Assembly: GCA_035578905.1 (NCBI GenBank)
Contig: JAQJVL010000159.1
Coordinates: 526,001 to 590,000, forward strand
Length of the DNA stretch: 64,000 bases
DNA from: Stictocephala bisonia
Lineage: Eukaryota; Arthropoda; Insecta; Hemiptera; Membracidae
Direction of reading: 5' to 3'
In this document: positions 58,431 to 64,000 of the stretch, piece by piece
Layout: every line of letters starts with the position of its first letter
How positions within the stretch are numbered: position 1 is the stretch's first letter
Notes under the pieces: model-generated
The model's input: the letters and a program-made list of their open reading frames with translations, nothing else
Told to the model about the DNA's origin: nothing
Database searches by the model: none
Program-made: the position numbers and the translations under genes

Positions 58431-58869
58431 GTAAGTCCATCTTGGCCTAATTGATCTGAAGAGTACTCATTGCTAAAAAAAATTACATTTGACTTTGAAC
58501 CAAATTTTCAAATTATAAACATGTTGAAAAAATATTATTTTTATTTAATTAGGTTTTTAATAATTTGATGTATTAAACATATAGAACGACTCATAGCAGT
58601 ACATTAGCGAAATAAATTGTCGCTTCAAATTAACTGACATGGACTGTCCTGTGTAGTGCGATATGAGTTAATTTTTATGCTTGCGAGTGAGAAGAAATTA
58701 CCAGGGAAATATAAAGGTCTGGAGTGTGGTTACTTAGTTGATAGGAAACGTTGTTTTTGAATTATTAGACTATATTGAGTGTGAAATACGACGGTCTACA
58801 ATCTTTGTATAGAAATAATTATATAACCGTGTGCTGGTGTGTGAAGTCGATATAGGCACTTTGTTTATC

Positions 58870-59150
58870 ATACGTTTTTAAGACGTCGATCGTCAAGATA
58901 CGGGCGAATATGAGGGGCGAATGAGTGTGATGAGTGTAGATGAACAAATGTAGTCATTGTTATTAACTAAGGCGGACTGTTCCTCAGAAAGAGCTATTTA
59001 TTAAAAACCTAATACCAGGGCAACTAAGGGACCTACAGCTTTACGTGGAATCCCAACCACGTATATAGTGTTGGTGTCATTTTCAAAGAACTGATAAGCT
59101 TAACACTCAGATCTCTTTCCTGCACAACATACGAACCTTGACTATCATCA
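58870..59150 (-). mobile_element. SINE copy sharing the tail of the 22116 SINE
   Basis: On the minus strand it contains ACGTGGTTGGGATTCCACGT, then AAAGCTGTAGGTCCCTTAGT, GAGGAACAGTCCGCCTTAGT and the shared tail CATCTACACTCATCACACTC, then TCTTGACGATCGACGTCTTA. The GTGGTT...CCACGT core is shared with 60478 but not with 22116. A recognisable tRNA head is not evident in this copy. Confidence 0.6.
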
Positions 59151-59454
59151 AACATTGACACCCCAGACTTCTCTAGTAGTGTTTACGTCGATGGCAACCT
59201 GCGTCATCGACAATCGACATTTTATATTTGGTCTTTTGGCAGTACCTTTTCACTTTTACAACAGCATAAGTTCATACCTGAGTGGAAGCTACTGTTACCA
59301 CGTTGTTGTCGTGGTAACGGACAAGAGTACGGCTAGTTTCTTCAATAGTGATTTGTGCACAACTACCCCTCTCACGATGTTTCATTTCTTTTGTATAGTG
59401 AAGTGGTGCATCCAGAGCTCTGTTTGTACGCACAGTCCAAGTACAACGAATTCA

Positions 59455-60250
59455 AATTCAATTCAATTCAAATATATTTATTACTTGCAAAAGAATTACA
59501 ATTTGTACAAGCAGTTTATGTTTATCTCTCTTGTTTACAATTATGGTGTTACAATTACATGTGAAACATATTTTTACACATATATGTTATAGTACATTTT
59601 TTTGGAACTTCCTTAAATCAAAAACAATACAACAATAAATTAGATAACAGTACTTATAAAAATTTTAAATAAACAACAAAACAAACAATGGGATAAATGT
59701 AACATTGGACTGTTATATATACAACAAAACAACTCAATAAAATCTTTAGAATAAACAAAAACAACAAGAAACCAGTTTTAAATCCTAAAATTTACAAACA
59801 CAATTATACTAAAAAAAATTAAGTACGTGAAATAATTCAGTAAAAAATCATACCATATTTTTCTCGACTATCATTCAGACACAAAAACAAAATCTTAAAC
59901 TAAAGGTTAATTTTAAAAAGGTTTGTTATCTTTCTGATTCATAGTTTCTTGTGGTATGCCAATTTCACCCAATATTTAGACACAGTGTGTGACAAATGGA
60001 CATGTACAGGATGGGAAGGTCAACTTTCACTTTCCAATATTTGTTCGTTCATGAATGTACTTTACTTATTTCATTAGTGTCCTCTCAGTGCTTGACCAGC
60101 TTGCTTTATGTATGCATGTTTCACTGTTTAACTACGTTCACCTATTGTTTATTTAATATAATTATTTTTAACAACGAATGCCAATTTGTTTAATTCCAAC
60201 TAGACAAAATTTAGTTTCTTGATAAATGTGATAAATCTACGTCATCTTTC
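59455..60250 (-). repeat. LINE 3' tail and AT-rich flank
   Basis: On the minus strand the segment ends in AATAAATATATTTGAATTGA with repeated GAATT near 59455, as in LINE 3' tails (compare 15086 and 15361). No protein is readable in the following 700 bp. Confidence 0.4.
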
Positions 60251-60257
60251 CTCTACT

Positions 60258-60312
60258 GACAGCAATAATAACAATAACAATAATAATAATAATAACAATA
60301 ATACAAAAACAA
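60258..60312 (+). repeat. AAT/AAC microsatellite
   Basis: Short run of AATAATAACAATAACAATA-type trinucleotides. Confidence 0.85.
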
Positions 60313-60477
60313 TCTCGCGGCCTGATACATGTCTCTTACTCCAGGATGTCTTGAATTTCATTTAGATTCAAGCTGAAAAATAAAACATTTATAATAACAA
60401 CCAAGTCTTAACATCAATGTGGCTGACTGAAATAAATTCATAATTACAATATAATACATTCTTATTCTTACATTCTT

Positions 60478-60710
60478 ATATATGAGACGCCGACACAACG
60501 TTGTTAGTATTTTAAGGCGAATATGAATGGTTATATGAGTGTAGGATAAGTGTAGTCTGGTTACTAACTGAGTTCAAAAAGGGCAATTTATTAATATCCC
60601 AACAGCCAGGGCAACTAAGGGACCTACAGCTTTACGTGGAATCCGAACCACGTAGTGCTGGTCTGATTTTCAGCTAATTGACAAGTCTGATACTCAGTTA
60701 TCTCCCTCAC
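60478..60710 (-). mobile_element. SINE copy with the GTGGTT core
   Basis: On the minus strand it contains CTACGTGGTTCGGATTCCAC, then GTAAAGCTGTAGGTCCCTTA and GTTGCCCTGGCTGTTGGG, followed by a diverged form of the shared tail (TTCATATTCGCC, then GGCGTCTCATA). It is the same family as 58870-59150. Confidence 0.6.
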
Positions 60711-61747
60711 ACAAACCTGTGTTTATAGTATTTATAACATTCTACATAAACCTGCACGTTTATTAAGTTGTTTTCACTTATTCAACCTCAATTACCTACT
60801 AAAAAAAATAAATGGTTCCAAAGAATTGGCACAAACTTTCCTACATATTAAACACAAAAAAATAAGTTGAAAATTCAAGTTTAATTCCCAAGTATATTTT
60901 TTTGACACATCTAAAAAATTAGTCAAGTTAAGGACTTGCTGCTTTTACCAAAATAATTTAAATTGTAATTTACATCATTCCTGAAAATGTAATCAAAATC
61001 GTTAGATCCGTTTTTGAAAAATTTTATTTTTGTATGTTTTTGTCCATACAAAATTTTTTTTTACTATCACAATACTTTCTCTATGCTAATGCATATGGAG
61101 AAAGTACAAACGGAATCAACTTACTTGTCAAAAATATGCGTGTTTGAGTGATCACAGAGTAAGCTTTTGAGGAAACAGTGGTAGAAGTGGTGGTTCTACC
61201 ACTAACACACCCTAGTGTGTTTCTCCTAGGAAACAAATTTCTCATATTTAAAATTTTTGTATTTTTTGCGATTTTTTCAATGTTCTTACATGGGAACAGT
61301 GGGGTTAAATGGGGTTTAAGTTACAAAATATCTAACATATGTTATTGTCAATGATGAACTATTCAACAGCGGATCTGTATGTGGTGTGGATGAGAGTTGT
61401 GGTAAAACTGTGGGAGGAGCGTTGGAGGGAAGATGAAACGTCCTGGCAGCAATGTTTTTTGTTCGTGGTTTGACTATAGCAACAAATTCATGAGGCTACA
61501 TGCAGTCTGTCACCATAGACAAAAATGTCAGAACTTCAATAAAGTGAACGTCGCACCTGCGAGGCCAACGAGAGGGGAGAATTCACGCGTAAAGTCATTA
61601 AAAAACTCATCTTGCGGGGATTACAAGACTCCTTGCCGTTCTCAAGCACGGCCCCCCCTTCCGCAAGGGATCGTTCTGCATCTGTTGCTTGGTCGTTCAA
61701 GCAGGTGTAGTCAAACCATGTAGATACTGTCCATCCCTTACCTGGTA
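60711..61747. other. No recognised gene
   Basis: AT-rich to 61370, with a hairpin at 61178-61202 (see findings). Bases 61375-61720 are GC-richer with a plus-strand open frame of 96 codons (61433-61723) that matches nothing I recognise. Confidence 0.35.
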
Positions 61748-62229
61748 AAGTAGAACCTCTTTAATCCGAACTAATTAAAACCCGGGGGGGGGGTGTTCGG
61801 ATTATCAAATCGTTCGGATTACAGAACATATTGTTATTTTCACATAAAAATTAAAATATGGCCAAAATAGATCATACTTAAGGTGATCATAAGAAAAGAG
61901 TGAAATGCTTTACAGTGTAAAAGATTGTATTGTTTATTCAACAACGTACATACCATATAAACATTAACAGTAAATAACAATTATACTATTTTGTTTGATA
62001 ATGTTACCTATAAAGTATTATATATAAAGTTATTATAAAATAAGAATGAGAAACTGAACCTGGTAAATATTTATATAAAAACTGGACAATAATCATTACA
62101 TACTAAAGTAGTTACATAAACTATTGAAAAGTCAGACATTTTGTTCTGAATCAAGAACATGAATTTTTTTCTTTCTTCTGGTGACGTTCGGATTACAGAA
62201 GTTAGAATTAAAGAGTTTATATTGAACTG
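61748..62229. mobile_element. Tigger-type MITE, second copy type
   Basis: The left end AGTAGAACCTCTTTAATCCG and the right end (minus strand CAGTTCAATATAAACTCTTT, then AATTCTAAC) share the Tigger pattern, with a small indel near the tip. TA flanks both sides (61746-61747 and 62230-62231). The inner block GTTCGGATTACAGAA appears near both ends in inverted form. No coding capacity. Confidence 0.7.
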
Positions 62230-63876
62230 TAATTTTTACCCACGTTTACGGTATTGTCGGGTCTTTTGGCCCCGATTTTTTTAATATATTTGTAATTTTT
62301 AACAATTGAACATTACTTATATTTATCTAAGACTACAAATAAACCTTTTAAACTAAAATTCTATAATTTTGATAAATACAAAAAAAATAAATAAATAAAT
62401 AAAATCAACCTCGAAGAAAATAGGTTTAAAACAACTTTATTGATAACAAAAGGAATACTTTTACCATGAACATAGATTAATAGAGGATACATTGAGAGAT
62501 TTTTTGAAAAATTTTGTATCATTTGAACAATATTTTTTTGTGTTGTTTTAATGTGATAGTAACGACTTTTTGCATAAACGTAGTTCACATGCGCTGTTAC
62601 CAACCACTTTTTCCAACTCTACTAATGTCATTAGTTGAAGGACACAGACGACATCGCTTCCTCTTCTTGGGTCGATTTCCTTCCATGATATCAACATGTG
62701 CCTGTCTTTGGGCTGATTGGCCGATAATTCAATAACTCGTTTATTAGGTCAGATTAACAAGTACACATTGCATTAGCCAAGTATTTCTAGAGTTAATTGT
62801 GCTGGTTAAAAATAACAACAATTTGGCCGATCGCGTTCTCCATCGTTATCCTGAGTGCTCTTGGCAGTCTTGGCTGGTAAATGCTAGAAGTTTCAGTTTT
62901 ATTTGTTTTAGGTAAAATGGTGTTCTGCTGCGTTTAGCAATGTTACATGTAGCATATACCTCATCAGTCGTCAATGAAAATATCTAGGAATAGAAAGTTA
63001 GTAATTATTGATATTTATGGGATTTACGAATATAGATCCGCATCTATTGCTGTAAATTTATTCTCTTAGAGAAGGAAACGAAGGTTTTGTGTCCGTCCAT
63101 CTCTTGTGGCGAGGCAAAGATCTGTACTATCAGACATCAACGCTAACGATGTCGCCGTAGAAGCGTCATTGTTCAAAGACATAACATTTAATTGAGGTTT
63201 CAAAAACTTACGAATGACAAGTGAACATACTGAATATATTTTATGTATGACTAGCGGACACCCCTGCACCCTTCGCGTGCCAACCCCGACTGTCGCTGTG
63301 AACCCCCCTCGGTCTTCGGCCTCGCCATGTGAATTTTTACGACAAATAATAGTATATTAACTGTATAACGTAAAATCACAATATTAAATTTGTTTACTAA
63401 AATCAACCCAATGTTATTCTAATGGGAAAAAGGAAATTTTGAGGGGTTCTTTGTATCTCTTAGGAATGGAATTTTGAAAAATCCTTTCTTAGTGAGTCCC
63501 TTCGATAGTAAAACTAACTTCTTTTAAAATTTCGTGTAAATCCGTTGGGTGGTTTATGAGATTTCGTGTTGAATGAGTGAGCAAATCAGTCAGTGGTATT
63601 TGACTTTTATAGATATATATAGTATATGGATTGGACATAGCATTGAGAAACAAAATTCCTTAACCACTCTTCTTTTTCAAAAGACGTTAAAATTGTAAAT
63701 AGCCCAGACATCTTAATTTTCCCTCCACTTCCACCCTGTCCATCTGCAGTTAAATCCATCCCACATGGATGTTCCAGTGACTTGACTTAGGGTATGATAT
63801 AGTCGCTGTACTTGGCTGTTGTTTGGATTTTTGTTGACAATACTAACTATTAGCAATGACTACAGATATAATTCAT
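62230..63876. other. No recognised gene; dispersed repeat end near 63240-63610
   Basis: Bases 63245-63330 are GC-rich (CCTCGGTCTTCGGCCTCGCC), and 63520-63620 reads CGTTGGGTGGTTTATGAGAT, then GAGTGAGCAAATCAGTCAGT and CTTTTATAGATATATATAG. That arrangement is often seen at the 3' end of insect retroelements, but the family cannot be named. The rest shows no readable protein. Confidence 0.4.
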
Positions 63877-64000
63877 CAATACCATCGTACGTGTATGGGT
63901 GCGCAGGTGGGTCAATACCATCGTACGTGTATGGGTGCGCAGGTGGGTCAATACCACCGTACGTGTATGGTGCGCAGGTGGGTCAATACCACCGTACGTG
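63877..64000 (-). repeat. 36-bp minisatellite array, third locus, cut by window edge
   Basis: Three and a half units of CATCGTACGTGTATGGGTGC then GCAGGTGGGTCAATAC, the reverse complement type of the arrays at 16029 and 40178. One unit lacks a G (35 bp). It continues past base 64000. Confidence 0.9.

Noticed and set aside
59155..59592. A 145-codon plus-strand ORF
   Set aside because: It overlaps the edge of a SINE and a LINE 3' tail, has low-complexity composition, and contains no recognised domain.

Overview
The window looks like nuclear DNA of an insect. It is AT-rich, with exons split by spliceosomal introns, and most of it consists of decayed class I and class II transposable elements, MITEs, SINEs and minisatellites. 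The combination of long introns and these element families would suit a hemimetabolous insect such as a hemipteran, but nothing here fixes the species.

Host genes are few. On the minus strand, five consecutive exons (12400 down to 6118) encode the middle of the mitochondrial glutamyl-tRNA(Gln) amidotransferase subunit B (GatB). Their splice phases fit together, the first exon was not found, and the 3' exons lie beyond the left edge. On the plus strand, 31976-32105 is the first coding exon of an Abl-type tyrosine kinase, ending at a consensus donor and followed by an intron that runs on without another recognised exon. A second possible first exon, of unknown identity, lies at 58361-58430 behind a GC-rich leader.

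Layout. 1-2218: broken Tigger/pogo element. 2864-3928: non-autonomous piggyBac-like element. 6118-12400: GatB exons, with introns holding two LINE fragments and a TA-flanked MITE. 12608-14840: mariner-type element with about 420-bp inverted termini and a broken transposase. 15361-22610: a minus-strand LINE whose ORF is interrupted by a SINE, a 36-bp minisatellite and, inside that minisatellite, an apparently intact 4.7-kb hAT element with a perfect 8-bp target duplication. 23400-29641: copies of a palindromic TIR family, a decayed hAT-like coding remnant, and a piggyBac-like element carrying a full copy of the palindromic element. 31976: Abl exon. 32676-33198: Tigger-type MITE. 36500-37600: LINE 3' end. 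40178-40657: second 36-bp minisatellite array. 44461-51240: large array of roughly 35- to 43-bp repeats, split by a 3.0-kb element (47263-50256) with 555-582-bp inverted termini, a 3-bp duplication, and a gene for an XPG/FEN1-like nuclease with a Cys-rich tail. 52345-57262: LINE remnants and a Kolobok-like TIR element. 58870-60710: SINE copies. 61748-62229: another Tigger-type MITE. 63877-64000: third 36-bp array.

The best candidate for an under-described system is the nuclease-bearing element at 47263-50256. It has the ends of a DNA transposon, but its only recognisable gene is a structure-specific nuclease homologue and no canonical DDE transposase is visible.
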